Part shown: piece after piece, positions 1 through 11,440 of the stretch
How the letters are laid out: each line of letters opens with the position of its first letter
How positions within the stretch are numbered: position 1 is the first letter of the stretch
Source of the DNA: Jackrogersella multiformis
Taxonomy: Eukaryota > Ascomycota > Sordariomycetes > Xylariales > Hypoxylaceae
Length of the DNA stretch: 64,000 bases
Direction of reading: 5' to 3'
NCBI GenBank assembly: GCA_902806575.1
Contig: CADCXD010000002.1
Location: 1,116,001-1,180,000 of the forward strand
Program-made: the position numbers and the translations under genes
Notes under the pieces: generated by a model
The model's database searches: none
What the model was told of the DNA's origin: nothing
Seen by the model: only the letters and a program-made list of their open reading frames with translations

Positions 1-213
1 GAGTTTAGGCGAGGAAAAGCAAAGCCAATCAAGGCAAGGCAGGGCAAGGCAATGAATGGTATGAATGCATGTTATTTGGAATGCTACTCGATTAACTTCC
101 GACTCCCCGTTATGCAGATTACCTAGGTACCCCAGCCAGATTTGCCACTGTCCAAACGCCTTCTCGCTTCAACTTTACATGTAACGCCTATTCCGTTAAC
201 TCATTGACAATCA

Positions 214-1504
214 TCAGCGTGACCTCTCTCGGTTCGCCACCCGCTCCCCCTTGACGCAGTGCTTCACAATCCACGGGTGCGCCTGGACTTGTTCCAGCGG
301 TATCCTCTTCTCGGGGTCGAGGACTAGTAGCTTCATTCATGTTAACCAAGGTGTCCTAGCACAAGTACTATAGCGGGACAAGCGAACTCACTCTCTTAAT
401 AAGGTCCCTTGCTTCGGGACTGACGAACGACGGGATAGTCATATCCGCCTTCGCAATTCTCCTTTGCGTCATGATGGGTGTGTCCTCGAACGGCGCCTCG
501 CCCACCAGGAACTCGTAAGTCAACACGCCCAGACTCCAAAGGTCCACCTTTTCGTTATAATAGTTGTCCGAGCTGCCCGGCTTGAGCATCTCGGGCGGGA
601 GGTAATCGAGAGTACCGCACATGGTCTGCCTTCGACTATTCGGCGCGTGCACACTCCAGCCGAAATCGGAGATCTTGATCTCGCCGTGGATCCCCATGAG
701 GATGTTCTCGGGCTTGATGTCCCGGTGGATGACGTGCTTGCGGTGTAGATACCGCAAGGCGCTCGCCATCTGGGCGATGTATTGCGAGGCCTTCCACTCG
801 GGGAACCGATTCTCCTTCCTCAGGTGCTTGTACAGCTCGCCCTTACCGGCAAACTCGAGGATCAGGAAGACTCGCTTGCTGTCGTGGAAATGGCCGAACA
901 GCTGCAGGATATTGGGGTGGCGCAAGTTGCTCTGGATCTCGATCTCCCGGCGTACCTGTTTTTCCACGCGGCCGTGCTGAAGCTCTTTCTTGTGCAGAAC
1001 CTTGAGGGCGCAGATAAAGCCACTCGTTCGTTCCCGCGCTAGGTAGACCCGTCCAAACTTTCCTTTGCCAAGCGGCCGCCCAATTTCGAACATGCCTAAA
1101 TGAAAATCCTTCGGCCCGTTCGGTTGGTCGATCAGAGTCACCGACTTCCGCTCGACCTGGGCTGCTTCGTCTGACTGTCTAGCCGCCGCATTTGCGGTGG
1201 GCAACGGTTTCCTGGTAGGCGAGGGAGGCTGGGCAGGTTTGCGTTGTGCTGCCTGGGATGGGAGAGTTACGGCGGTGACGGTATTTGCACTCTGTGCTTG
1301 CAGAGCAACTTTGTATAAATTCGGCCTACTCGAGCTTTGAGCTAATTGAGTTGTTGTCGTGATGACCTGGAAGCGTAATCAATTAATCGGCTACTTACAT
1401 CTGTAAAATATGGCGATATTTCAACGAACCTTGGACTTTTGATAGTCATTCTCATCATTGACAGACATGCGCTCGAAACGAGCCTCGAGGGTTCGAGTCG
1501 CCAT
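214..1504 (-). CDS. ark1: Aurora (Ipl1/Ark1) serine/threonine kinase
   Basis: Mitotic kinase of the chromosomal passenger complex that corrects kinetochore-microtubule attachment. Exons on the minus strand are 1504-1430, 1366-392 and 330-214, giving 388 residues; introns of 63 and 61 bp have GTTCGT and GTGAGT donors. Seen: glycine loop GKGKFG at 125-130, ATP-binding Lys147 (ALKVL), HRDIKPEN with catalytic Asp241, DFGWS with Asp259, and the Aurora-type activation segment RRQTMCGTLDY with Thr273. The start at 1504 was chosen because it gives the N-terminus MATRTLEARFERM, a pattern I recall as usual for fungal Aurora kinases, which then joins the next exon in frame. Exon 3 supplies the end of the kinase lobe (LDPEKR, AHPWI). 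The N-terminal 100 residues are Ser/Thr/Pro/Gln-rich and probably disordered. The family assignment is secure; the first intron is inferred. Confidence 0.93.
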
Positions 1505-2935
1505 GGCTTCCTAGAGATATGCTGACCAACTGCTAAGTTCCGAGCTTGGGTGGGATATAAGGGTATATGGTATATTGTCTTTTCTTCTTTACTTCGACTA
1601 TTAGATTTAGGTTGGGAAAGGTGGCGGCTGTTGGATATGAAGAGTTGAAGATACATAGGTGCGGGTGAGTTTGTTGTCTTTGTGGACCCGAACTCTGTTG
1701 CCTCAGCAACCGTTACCGCCGTTCTCCAATTAGGATCGGGGTCTAGTGACAGGGAGTTTATGCACAGACCGTTTCGCTACCTAATTTTCAGTTTCTTACC
1801 GATACGACTGTACACTAGCGGAATGGCGTCGGACTAAGTGCAGACAGTCATAACGATACTGTACTGAACTGTGTCACCAACTATCCCCTAGCTCCCAAAT
1901 TAGCACATGTCATCAGCCATAAGGCGTGTAAGTTACTTGAATACTTGGTTTAGGGGATATGCATATACAGTATCGATCGGTATTATGTCCCTAGGTAGTC
2001 TGCGCATTGTCTGCATTTCCAAACATAGTCCGAGGCTATTCTGACAGGTAGGTACGGCAAACCAACTGCCCGGGCACTAAACTATCCACCTAAGCCACCG
2101 CCGCTAATACATCACATACCGGTATAAGCCACATCGTAGGCGCCGATTTTCTCAACGTTGATCAAACGATCAAACAAGGCAGACAAACAAGATCAAGGGT
2201 TAAGAACGGCTAAGGCCTAAAATAAATTCCTGCTCGAAGAATAAAAATAATGCAGGCAGGCAGGTATCCAGCTTCGGTAAGCGGAATTCTCTCCCTGCTG
2301 ACCTACCTAAATAGGTAAATGAAGTTCATCATCATACCTCCCGTCTCTCCCCATCTTTCTCGCAGTTCAGCTGAAGCCATCACCAGAGTATATGCGATTT
2401 ACCTACCTAAATATACATGATCTAATCCCATTTACCATGTAGGTAGGTAGTCAGCCATTTAAACCAAATCTAGCAATGACATGGACCTGACAAGGCCGCA
2501 AGGAGAATTTATATGATCAGACGTGTTCTTTATTTGTCATGTGTGCCTCGGAACTGTTGTTAGTCGGATGACGACAGTCCCTAGTAGGATTGTGCCTCAG
2601 CCATTTCTCACGACTCCGCATTTATGTCCAACTTGCGAAAGGATGGGCTTACATGGCTGAGTACGGACCCATGATTGGATCCATGTCATCCTACAGCAAA
2701 CAACTAGCCTCTTCAACACACACCGAGCCTGTGTTGGCTGACGATGTCTGTTTCGAAGCGGTCTTGATAAGAAGAAGAAGAAGAAGAAGAAGAAAAGGGA
2801 TGGGGAATGGAAGCCATACATAAAGATGCTTGAGCCACTTCGAAGTGTGGAGATGCCTGCCTGCATATGTATGCCATGCCTACCCCCATGGTTCTCGAAC
2901 ACAACTACCGGAATATATCATGATACATATTCCAA
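1505..2935. other. Intergenic region between divergent genes
   Basis: Upstream DNA of both the Aurora gene and the membrane-protein gene. It contains several TACCTACCTA/TAGGTAGG tracts and a GAA/AAG trinucleotide run at about 2768-2795. Two short ORFs overlap that run (2590-2823 plus, 2597-2902 minus); they are low complexity and unconvincing. No RNA gene seen. Confidence 0.6.
2768..2795. repeat. AAG/GAA microsatellite
   Basis: Uninterrupted trinucleotide run of about nine AAG units, followed by AAAAGG. It lies about 150 bp upstream of the four-helix membrane protein gene and could vary in length between strains. Confidence 0.9.
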
Positions 2936-3674
2936 ATGAGGTACTTAACTGATAGTACAATAAATTGGTGGGCAACAGCCCACATTCTCGCCATCTTCGG
3001 TCAGCTCAGCTTGTGTGTCGTCGGCATTATATTTTTCGTGTTTAATCGGCCAAGTCACTATAGTGACCACTTCCCTTCTAGTGATGAGGTCTGGGACGAC
3101 GAATCGACTCGTTCGACTCTACCTTGGGTCACAGCGGCAGTGGTAAGCGTTTGGACGATGCTCGGGGTTCCCAGGTCGGATCTAACTAAATCGTAGGGCG
3201 GTTTCACTACCTTCGTCAACATCGTCTTGTTCACGACACTATGGCAAATCTATAACCGTCGGTCCACAAGATCGGACGGTGGCTTCACAAATGCGGTCAT
3301 AGTGGGATCGGTAGTCATCTCGTTGGTCTTTGCTGCCGACGTTGCCCTTGCCGTGAAGTCTAGTTTGGTTGGACAATATGGTATCTGCGCTATGGCATCT
3401 ATTGCCAGGTGAGTACTTCTTTGCTTATCTCGGTCAGCTATCATATATATGAGGGCATATGGGGGCTTGGCTAATTCCATGATACCGTAGTGCTTTTTCC
3501 GTCCTCACCCTGTGTGCGGACGTACTTCGAATGAGGAAGTTCCATGGAGATAAAAAGAAGAACAATTATATCGTGGGGCTCGAACACGCTATTGAGGATA
3601 GTATGTCAGGTCTCCCTGAAGCTCCTCCGCCCCCGTACGAGCCAGTCGCTATAGTTCAGTCGCGAAGAGGATAG
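2936..3674 (+). CDS. Four-TM (MARVEL-like) membrane protein
   Basis: Exons 2936-3142, 3197-3408 and 3491-3674 give 200 residues; introns of 54 bp (branch CTAAC at 3182) and 82 bp. Seen: four hydrophobic segments near residues 11-37, 65-92, 107-130 and 138-165, short N-terminal and longer C-terminal polar ends, and an acidic loop with Asp/Glu/Ser between helices 1 and 2. This layout matches fungal MARVEL-domain proteins of about 200 residues, but there is no diagnostic motif. The C-terminal cytosolic tail carries PPPPYEP, a PPxY-type motif that could bind the WW domains of a Rsp5-type ubiquitin ligase. That would suit a plasma-membrane or endosomal protein subject to ubiquitin-driven turnover (inference). 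Function unknown. Confidence 0.82.
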
Positions 3675-4262
3675 CTATGCGGGTACATATAATAGAACAA
3701 TACGATTATTTTATGAAGTTACCATGTTAGAGACAACAACAGTGCAGTTTATATGCGAGAACATGTGATAATCGAACAGTCGATGAAGAAAGGGACGAAG
3801 TATCAGATAAGTCATCCCAATGCCATTTTATTAATAACGTACGTAGATATAGCGAAGATTGAGATATCGTGAAACTTAACTACATGTACTCTTACAAGAG
3901 GTAATGAAAGGTAATATGTCAATTACCTATAAGAGGTTGTAATTACTGATATGTACCTACCTAGTGTAGGTATTCAACGAGGCCACTTCCAGGTAGATAC
4001 GTCATAATACCTAGGTAGACACCGATAAACCCCATTACGTAAGCGATGGCCCGATTTCCAAGGTTATCGATAACAGTGCCAAGAATTGGCGGTTGATTGA
4101 TTATTGGATACCTAGGTCCGCTAGATAGTGTATGAATTTACTCGATGAATGCTTCAACTTTTTCCAGAGAGCTCAGAATTTAACATTATAATCCGATATT
4201 CTATTAGCGCCACGATCACATCATAACCACGACTTTTCATAAAAGTATTAGGAGAATACAAC
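3675..4262. other. Intergenic region
   Basis: AT-rich DNA with two ACCTAGGT motifs (about 4009 and 4109) and several TAGGTA tracts. No gene seen. Confidence 0.6.
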
Positions 4263-4487
4263 ATGGATTCCGAGGCATTCAAGAGCAAGTTACTAAAGGA
4301 GATCCAGACGGCGAATGCCATGGAAAATGCGAAGTCACTAATCGATGTATGGCTTCATAAATTTATACCCCTCCAACCACACTTGAAATATTGGAAGAAA
4401 GACCTAACCGTGTTTCGTTGCATAGAAAGTCAACAAGCACTGCTTCGAGAGATGCGTAACGAAATCTGGCTCGTCGCTCTCGAGTAG
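4263..4487 (+). CDS. Doubtful small ORF, 74 codons
   Basis: ATG is in a good fungal context (ACAACATGG) and opens a 74-residue hydrophilic reading frame with helix-forming composition (MDSEAFKSKLLKEIQTAN at the start, TAG stop). I recognise no family. An overlapping minus-strand frame at 4363-4623 is also open, so chance cannot be excluded. It sits alone between the membrane-protein gene and the 3' end of the NSRP1-like gene. It could be a real small protein, the first exon of a longer gene, or noise. Confidence 0.28.
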   Translation: MDSEAFKSKLLKEIQTANAMENAKSLIDVWLHKFIPLQPHLKYWKKDLTVFRCIESQQALLREMRNEIWLVALE

Positions 4488-4820
4488 CGAGCAGACCTGC
4501 GCCTCCCACTGCATGGAGAAATACATGTCCGCGTGGAACCAAGTCAGCACGACATACATCGCCCGAATACAACGAGATAGTTAAGGTATATGTGCGTTTA
4601 AGGCTATAGGATATCACATACATCCGTTCGCCCCTTGTCGTTGTACGCTAGAAACCATATTATAAACTGGATATCGCGAGTCGGCAACAAGAAAGGGGGG
4701 CATTCTTCAGGGAGCCCGGAACAAGAGGAACATATAGTGTACATTATGTGAAGGCATCGGCCTCGAGATGGGCGGCATCCTGTATTGATAAGGAAGCCTG
4801 GATGGGTATATAAATTCTGC

Positions 4821-6044
4821 TCATGACCTCTCCGTAACAGCTTTCTTCTTTGCCTCTTCGGCTTCCCTTTTACGTGCCAGATATCTCTCTCTCGCGCTGG
4901 ATACGTCGGACTCAGTCTTGCGGCTCTTCGATGCGCGTTCGACTTGTTGCTGCTCCTCTGCCTCCTGGTCTAGAGTTCTCTTGAGAGCCTGCTCTAGTTG
5001 CGACTCGAGCATCCGAGTTTGCCTTTCGCGCATAGCCTGCTTCCCGCCGGCACCAACGAAACCACGCGATTGACCTTGGTCATTTCCCTGATCTGGTCCT
5101 CTGCGTGTCTCTTTTCGCGGATCTTGTTTTTTAACTGTGCCGAGGTTGAGGCCCCCTCTTAGCAACTCGCGCCTGTCTACGACCTGTCCTTCTTCGTTGA
5201 TAGCAATGGAGCCACCCTTCTGGTTGATATCTCTCGCCACGTCCGCATCCGTCGCAGCTTTCTCCTCTTGTAAACCTTCGTTCTCTCTAGGCCCAGCTTT
5301 TGCGCGTTCTTCCGCCGCCTTGACAACCTCGGTATGCTGTTGGTCGCCTCTCTCCAGTAAATCTTTGTAGAAGGCGGTCATGCCACCGCCTTTATTCTTT
5401 CTGGCTTCCTCTTCTTCGCGCCTACGTTCCTCCTCTTCAATCCGCCGGTTCTCCTCTTGCTGTTTTTTGTATGCTTCCGTGACGAACTTCTCCTTGTCTG
5501 CGTACTCCTCGCCTTCTTCTGCCCTTTCGCGCGCGATCTTCTTCTCTTCGGCAATTAAGGCGTCGCGTTTCCGTACGGCGGCAGATGCCAACAAGTTTTT
5601 CATGTACTTGGGTTTTCTCTCGATGTCTTCTTTCGTAGCCTTCTTTTCCGGTTTTAAGGAGTCGTATACTGCATCGTAGTCGTATATCGAAGGATCTAAT
5701 CCCTCTGCAGTTTCTTGATGTTTACGCGACTCCAGCGAACTCGACAGATCCCCATATATCGAAATTTGTGATATCTTGGCTTTGCCGTTCGCGGGCAGTG
5801 TAGGTGGGCCATTCTTCGATTTTGGCAGTGGTTTCTTGCTCGATTGACGGGCAGAAGATTTTGTTGTAGTAAAATCATCTAATTCGGATATTTCAGTCGT
5901 TTTAGGACCATCGGTCGAGCCATTCGCATCGTCGTCTGAATCGTCATCGCCACCAAACATTGGCTTCCTTTTGGAGGGAGCTGGTTTTGTAGCGCCTGGC
6001 TTCTTGGCGAAATTGAGGCCAAATGACAAGCCTGGTTTGCTCAT
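4821..6044 (-). CDS. NSRP1/CCDC55-like nuclear speckle protein (DUF2040)
   Basis: Single exon, 407 residues. Seen: N-terminus MSKPGLSFGLNF with FAKKPG, a basic RKPMFGGDDDSDDD segment, then YDYDAVYDSLKPEKK followed by ERKPKYMKNLL and a long Lys/Arg/Glu-rich coiled coil (about residues 140-225) ending in GGGMTAFYKDLL. This is the conserved core of the DUF2040/NSRP1 family, whose animal member regulates alternative splicing in nuclear speckles. The C-terminal third is charged and low complexity with further short coiled coils and KR-rich patches, consistent with nuclear location. Its promoter is shared divergently with the dsRNA-binding-domain gene at 6746. Family call is firm; the fungal role is unproven. 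Confidence 0.88.
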   Translation of the reverse strand: MSKPGLSFGLNFAKKPGATKPAPSKRKPMFGGDDDSDDDANGSTDGPKTTEISELDDFTTTKSSARQSSKKPLPKSKNGPPTLPANGKAKISQISIYGDLSSSLESRKHQETAEGLDPSIYDYDAVYDSLKPEKKATKEDIERKPKYMKNLLASAAVRKRDALIAEEKKIARERAEEGEEYADKEKFVTEAYKKQQEENRRIEEEERRREEEEARKNKGGGMTAFYKDLLERGDQQHTEVVKAAEERAKAGPRENEGLQEEKAATDADVARDINQKGGSIAINEEGQVVDRRELLRGGLNLGTVKKQDPRKETRRGPDQGNDQGQSRGFVGAGGKQAMRERQTRMLESQLEQALKRTLDQEAEEQQQVERASKSRKTESDVSSARERYLARKREAEEAKKKAVTERS

Positions 6045-6745
6045 ATTCGAAATGGTATATGAGAGCTGTTCTGTTATAAGTTGTTAAGTTGTTAAGTTGT
6101 TTCTTTGAAGAAGGTGGCGCGAAGGTCCACTACCCGGGTAAGTTAAGTACCTAGGTAACCGCTCTAGTGTGTTCGAAAATCTCGATTAGATAAGATCAAG
6201 CTTAATCTTATCAATGCCTGTATTCCTATATTTAACTTGCAGGTACCTAGCAGCCTAGGTAATTTATAAGTTCCATTAACCATCCTACTACCTACCTAGG
6301 TACTAAGAGAGAAGATAACCTTGGAGCCGTTCTAAATTCATAAAGATTACGGTTCTTAGTTATGGATAAGCGAGAGGACATCGGACTACCGATATGATAA
6401 CCCCGAAATTAAGAAATGACATATGACGAGACATCACAATATCACCTACTTGGTTATGTATGTACCTTATTATGTAGGTAACCAGGTACCTATGTCGGCA
6501 TATGTAGCGTCGTACGACATGTAGGATATGTCGAATACTTCCAGTCCAAGGTTTTAAAGTTCTTTCAAGGTTTCCAAGGATTCTCTTTTTTTATATTATA
6601 AACCCCAACTCAATCATAAATTCTCCTTAAAGTATATATCTCCCATCTCCCTTTCATACACATCGCTTAGTACCTATACCACCCACTGAGGTTCACCTCT
6701 GGATTTATTTACATCCATCAGTAGCAAGTACCAACTAGCATAGCC
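6045..6745. promoter_or_regulatory. Shared divergent promoter region
   Basis: 701 bp between two divergent genes. It holds several ACCTAGGT motifs (about 6150, 6293) and GTAGGTAACCAGGTACC near 6473. A T-rich run followed by TATATTATAA at about 6592-6602 lies some 145 bp before the plus-strand ATG and may be its core promoter. Confidence 0.45.
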
Positions 6746-7793
6746 ATGGTGTCTTCAGAAACCTATCAGGCTATCCATAACTGGATTAGTCGACAGCAAG
6801 AGTACGAGGCTACGCACTCAGAACCTGCTCCGTTGACAGACGCCCAACGGAAATTGCTAGAGAAACTCGAATCAGCTTTACCACCCGTAACATCACCTCA
6901 GCCGGAGCCAGAACTAGGGGATCCCAACTGGATCGGTACTCTATTAGGTAAACACCAGCCACCAAATCTACTCCTAATAAAGAAATCAGAATCCTAATAC
7001 CATCCTAGAATACCGAGCTGCTCGTCAACGAGTAGCTCCAGGCACTTCTGGAGGTGACTTCATGGAGGAAGCAGGCCCAACTGTAGGTCTGGAACAAAAA
7101 TGGTTTTGCCGAGTGCGAATCGACGAACATTCAGTACCCTTTCCAGGCCCCGATGGTGGCTTATTCCCTGATGGGACCCAGCCTTATTTCGCCCGCAAAA
7201 AGGATGCCAAGAAATACGCAGCCAAATGTGCCGTTGAGTGGCTCAAAGAAAATGGATATATGTCTCGAAATGACAACGGCGTGACCTCCCCCAAAGTCCA
7301 ACAGCAACAAGATTCACCGCAGTCCTCGCCAGCAAAGAAGAAACCGAAACTCTCGCCACCCTCGCCTAAGAGTCCCGAAGCTTCCGCCGCCAAATCTGAA
7401 CTGAACGGGGCTCAAGCGCTCCCCGGAAGCCCTCTACCAAAAGGAATTGCCTCTCCCTTCAATGGCGACGAGGTCTCGGCGGCACACAAAGTCTCACAAA
7501 TATGCAAGCGCCTTGGATTTCCTAATTTACCCCAGTATAGAATCACTAAGAATTCTGAGATGGAGGGCTTCTATGACGGCCATCCAGACCTAGGAATGTT
7601 GGCTTCGAAGTTACCTATAGGCGTCGGCCGCGTGGAAAAGGTCCTCGGCAAGAAAAATGCTCGAGAGATGATCGCGGAGGGGTTGCTAGAGCATCTGGGC
7701 AAGCTTGCTAGTCAGCATGATGAGGCGGACAATCGGTATCTATCAGGTCTACCACCGACAATCCAGAAAGAAGAACTTCCAGCCCCAGCTTAG
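6746..7793 (+). CDS. dsRNA-binding-domain protein
   Basis: Exons 6746-6947 and 7009-7793, one 61-bp intron (GTAAAC donor, CTAATAC branch, CCTAG acceptor), 328 residues. Seen: about residues 70-150 read as a dsRBD, starting EYRAARQRVAPG, with the beta strand QKWFCRVRI and the C-terminal helix RKKDAKKYAAKCAVEWL, whose Lys/Ala pattern is the RNA-contacting KKxAK signature of dsRBDs. A Pro/Ser/Lys-rich linker with repeated SPxxS follows. The last 120 residues (VSQICKRLGFPNLPQYRI onward) form a second conserved-looking block of unknown fold. No RNase III or helicase motif is present, so it is a stand-alone binding protein. Its role (RNA silencing, translation or other) cannot be read from sequence. 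Confidence 0.85.
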
Positions 7794-8494
7794 TGAAGTG
7801 TGACAGTGAAGTAATAATCAAATCAATCTTAGGAGCTTGAATTACACTAAACACGAGGTGTTTGGTGATCAGGGTTGAGATGGACGAGTCATGAACGCGA
7901 ACTGGAATGGATTCAACTTTATAATGTGATAGTCACCGAAGAGAGGATTCTGTGATATGTATGTTACGGCTCTTGGGCACAAACAGCTCAACACAAACAA
8001 CTATCTATCGTTCATCATAATTCGCCGCTCTATCGCAAATCGTAATTGAGATGAGCACGATACCAATTGGTCTCATATGGTCGGGGTTCCTTTTCAGGGG
8101 GGACAGACTCGGCTTATTATCTAACGATGACCTACAAAATAAAGGACCCTCCTCCGGTCTTACTCACAATGCTAGAAATATATGCTAATAGCATGTAAAA
8201 TCAAAAGGTATTAAATAGTTGAGTGCCGTGGGTAGCTTGTGAATCATAAATAACAGATAACGCAGACGGAAGGGTGGTTATTGATTTAATATCCCTGTTT
8301 TAGCTTGAGAAATAATTCTGTTTTATCGGTAATCGTCTGCCCCTTTCTTCCTCTCATCTTCCTCTCTATTTACAAGCATCGCCACAGGTATCACCACAGG
8401 CATCGACGTATCATAACCACCCATGCCATATAGCATCCATCCCTTTAGAAACCCAAACCCGAAATTGGGGGACTAACTTAATAGAGGATATACA
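7794..8494. other. Intergenic region upstream of the CVNH array
   Basis: AT-rich spacer with no ACCTAGGT cluster. A pyrimidine-rich stretch at about 8340-8370 (CCCCTTTCTTCCTCTC) precedes a CACAGGTATCACC-type direct repeat near 8384-8400 and probably marks the promoter of the first CVNH gene. Confidence 0.5.
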
Positions 8495-9598
8495 ATGAAG
8501 GTTGATAACTACTTCTATATCGTCCTTCTATCCTGCTTGTGGGCGGTGTCTCTTGTAGCAGCGTCAGGCGAAAGTTTCGACGTTGCCATATGTCCCTGGT
8601 TCTATCTCCATGAGAACGATACCGACACCGTTGCAGCACATTTTTTTCCTACTCCCCTTTTTGTTGCTACGTGCGCCGTCGGTCGCGGTTCACACGATTA
8701 TCACACAAGCAGCATAAATCTCGACTAGTATGTGTTCTTCATCTTCCCCCCTATTTTAAGCTTTTCTATCTCACACTCATAAAGTCCCTAGTTGCTAACA
8801 GCATCCTGTTTTATCTCATATATAGCTGTGTTACCAATCTAAATGGGAAGATCGTTCCAGCAGACCCCCAAGTACAATATGTCGGACCCTTTTCGAAATC
8901 ATGCAGTAACTGCGGCTTGGTCTTCCACGGGCCCAACACCGAGGATCACAAGCAATCAACCGTCCGTCTAAAATGTAACTGCAATCCCATAAACCCCATT
9001 CTAGCAAGAGTGGCATGGATTGATTTAGGTAAGCTTATAGAATTTGTCAGCCGAGAAGGATGCCTCCAATCCGCCTTCATCTCCTCCCTGAGAAATTGAA
9101 GATGGACATCGAACTTCTAACCTATCGGTAGGAAATGCAATCACTGTCCTAAATGGCAATATGCAATGTCAAGGGCACAGCGGCGACTTACTCCCTTATT
9201 TCACCGATGCCATCCCGAAGATGATTCCTCCCCTATTCACAGTAGTGGAGCCGACTACTGTGACCGTCAACAATACCGTCACGAGCACTGCAACGGTATC
9301 CAGCAACAACACCATCACAAATACCGAATCAATGACCGCTGAAACTACTATTATAAGCACCATTACCGACACAGCCGTTACCACAGCTGATGGCTCATGT
9401 CAATCACTCAGTCAGGTCACCGTAACTAAGACCCATAGGAAGACAAAGACGAAAAAGGCGACAGTAACCAGAAGCGTCACGGCAACTTCTCCCGTCACGG
9501 TTCTAGTCAGCATATTGGTAACAGCCACGCCTGCACCTACTCACATCATAAGCGCAGACCTCAAGTCCACTGTTGTGGCTTCACTTACAACTCTATAA
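8495..9598 (+). CDS. Secreted CVNH-domain protein, Thr-rich tail (copy A)
   Basis: Exons 8495-8727, 8826-9028 and 9132-9598, 300 residues. A hydrophobic N-terminus (YFYIVLLSCLWAVSLVAAS) is a likely signal peptide. Then comes a cyanovirin-N-homology domain (about 30-145): a first, degenerate repeat with ICPWFYL and ATC, the hallmark SSINLDYCVTNLNGK, then FSKSCSNCGL and KCNC. Canonical CVNH domains bind mannose-type glycans. Exon 3 encodes a Thr/Val/Ser-rich stalk (many TVT repeats) with a Lys-rich patch (KTKTKK) and a short hydrophobic end. It is probably an extracellular or wall-associated lectin. Introns interrupt in phase 2 at the Cys-containing CVNH core and in phase 1 before the stalk, as in the two downstream paralogues. 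The CVNH call is mine from motif layout; sugar specificity is unknown. Confidence 0.85.
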
Positions 9599-10395
9599 CC
9601 ACGTCATTCTTTCCGAAGCAGCCAACCTAGGGGGTTATGAGAACGACTAACTTTGGATTTGAATGAGGGAGTTTGATTAGCTAAATATTACATGGGAGGT
9701 ATTCAGTGTTAGTTCAATCTTGGGTTATTCAATTCACTCGTTATGTTAGTTCTGAGGGGGCATATAGTCCCGATGACATACCCCTATTTCATTTGTAGTT
9801 AGCTACCTAAATTGATACCTCGGATTTATATGGAAGAGTTCTGGAGGCATATGTGAATCGATTTAACATTAAACTATCCTTTTTATTAACAAACTATCAC
9901 GTTATATATATATATCAGTTATGCTTAAGAACAAAACAACTCAGGATGATCGACTGGTTCTACGTTATCGTCATCTAATCTTGACACAAGCCATGATGAG
10001 GATGGTCCAGCCATCATATATCCTAGCCAAATCCACATCACACCGTGACGAGGAAGGAGAACATGTTTTTATTGTCACTTTCGATTCACACATACTCGTA
10101 TGTCCTAGCAGCCCATTGAACGTCCGAATTAGAAACAGCTAGATGGGTTAAGTGACGTTAGTGAGCTGGAACCATGAATAACCGGTTAGCTTAAGCCTAG
10201 AAAGTTCTCTTGATTGAAATAGTCCTTCTTAACTAGAAAAGTTGAACTTGCCCCTATTAGCGATGCTCTCCCCTTTTCTCTGTATTCTCAAGCACTCCAC
10301 CAAGATCATCGTAAAACAATCACTAATAACCCCCATACACTCCATCAATCTAACACGAAGGGTCTCCTAGGAACTGGGCTAATTGAGAATATGCA
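9599..10395. other. Intergenic spacer between CVNH copies A and B
   Basis: AT-rich DNA. A 73-codon ORF at 9921-10142 has no recognisable features. A pyrimidine-rich block (CTCCCCTTTTCTCTG, about 10266) precedes copy B, mirroring that of copy A. The leader ends GAGAATATGCA before the ATG, close to GAGGATATACA before copy A. Confidence 0.5.
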
Positions 10396-11440
10396 ATGAA
10401 GGTTTCAATGTACTATTACGTGGTCCTTGTCTCCTTCTTGCAGGTCACGTCCTTCGTGGCATACGGCCTGGAATTCAGCAACAATATATGTCCTTCATTT
10501 TACCTCCGCCAGAGCGAATTCGATGATACCCAAGACCCCATAATAGAGCTTATTGCTATATGCTCTATCGGCGACGGTACCTCGCAAGAGTATCGTGCAA
10601 GCAGCTTGGACCTAGATCAGTAAGTCCCTGAACCGAGAATGCCCATCTAAAACAATTGTAAGCATACGTTTGCAATGCCTAAAGTAGCTAATGGTACATC
10701 TTTGTTTCCTTCTCCGTGCAGGTGCTTGACGAACCAGAACGGGGGGCTCGTGGCAGACAACAACTCAGCGAATATCGATTTCCCGGGGCCTTTCTCCAAG
10801 ACTTGTGATAGCTGCGGTTTCATCCTTCAGGGACCCTATGGCCCTGATAAAAAGAAATGGCACGTGGCTCTCATATGCCAATGCAAGCAAAGGATTCTTG
10901 ACGGAACGCATTTTCCGGCATTGATACGGATGCGTAAGCCCTAATAGTTCTTGATTGATCTCTGAGCAAAAGCATAGACATATCTAACCCGCCTCTTCTC
11001 CCCTATTCAAGAACTTATGATAACTTGAGATCAATTCTAACCCCCTTTCTAAACTAGAGGAGGCAGTCAATGTCACGGACGGCATAGTCGAATGCTTTGG
11101 ACATTCAGGAGTGCCAATGAAATATTCCACCAACGCCAACCCTGCCATGCTCCCTCCCCCAACCGCGACGACAGCGACCACGACATCCACGATCAACAAC
11201 ACCATCATAAGCACAAGCATAAGCACAGTTACCGAAAACACGACTATTATTAGCACTACTACTAATACAGCCCTTACTACGGTCATTAGTTCATGCGAGT
11301 CACCAAGTCGAGTCACGGTTACGAAAACCCACAAGGGAGAGACGAAGACTAAGAAGGAAACAGAAACGAGTACTGTGACGGTGGCTTCTCCTGTCACTAT
11401 TCTAGTTAGCGTGCAAGTGACGCCTACGCATCGCCTGTAA
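10396..11440 (+). CDS. Secreted CVNH-domain protein, frameshifted tail (copy B)
   Basis: Exons 10396-10619, 10722-10933 and 11058-11440, 272 residues. Same plan as its neighbours: signal peptide (MYYYVVLVSFLQVTSFVAYG), first CVNH repeat with NICPSFYL and AICS, then SSLDLDQCLTNQNGG, FSKTCDSCGF and CQC, then a Thr-rich stalk with KTHKGETKTKKE. Intron positions and phases (2 and 1) are identical to copies A and C. The tail ends early at HRL-stop. Aligning it with copy C shows one base missing around 11427-11432, after which the alternative frame would continue with the family's shared C-terminal pattern. So this copy lost about 12 residues by frameshift; the lectin part is intact. Confidence 0.85.

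Noticed and set aside
464..1042. Open frames on the plus strand opposite the Aurora kinase
   Set aside because: They mirror a kinase exon with a GC-rich third position and have no domain; shadows of the real gene.
1488..1504. GGTTCGAGTC-like sequence resembling a tRNA B box
   Set aside because: It lies in the first coding exon of the Aurora gene, and no A box or foldable cloverleaf surrounds it.
9921..10142. 73-codon ORF between CVNH copies A and B
   Set aside because: No signal peptide, domain or paralogue at the matching place between copies B and C.
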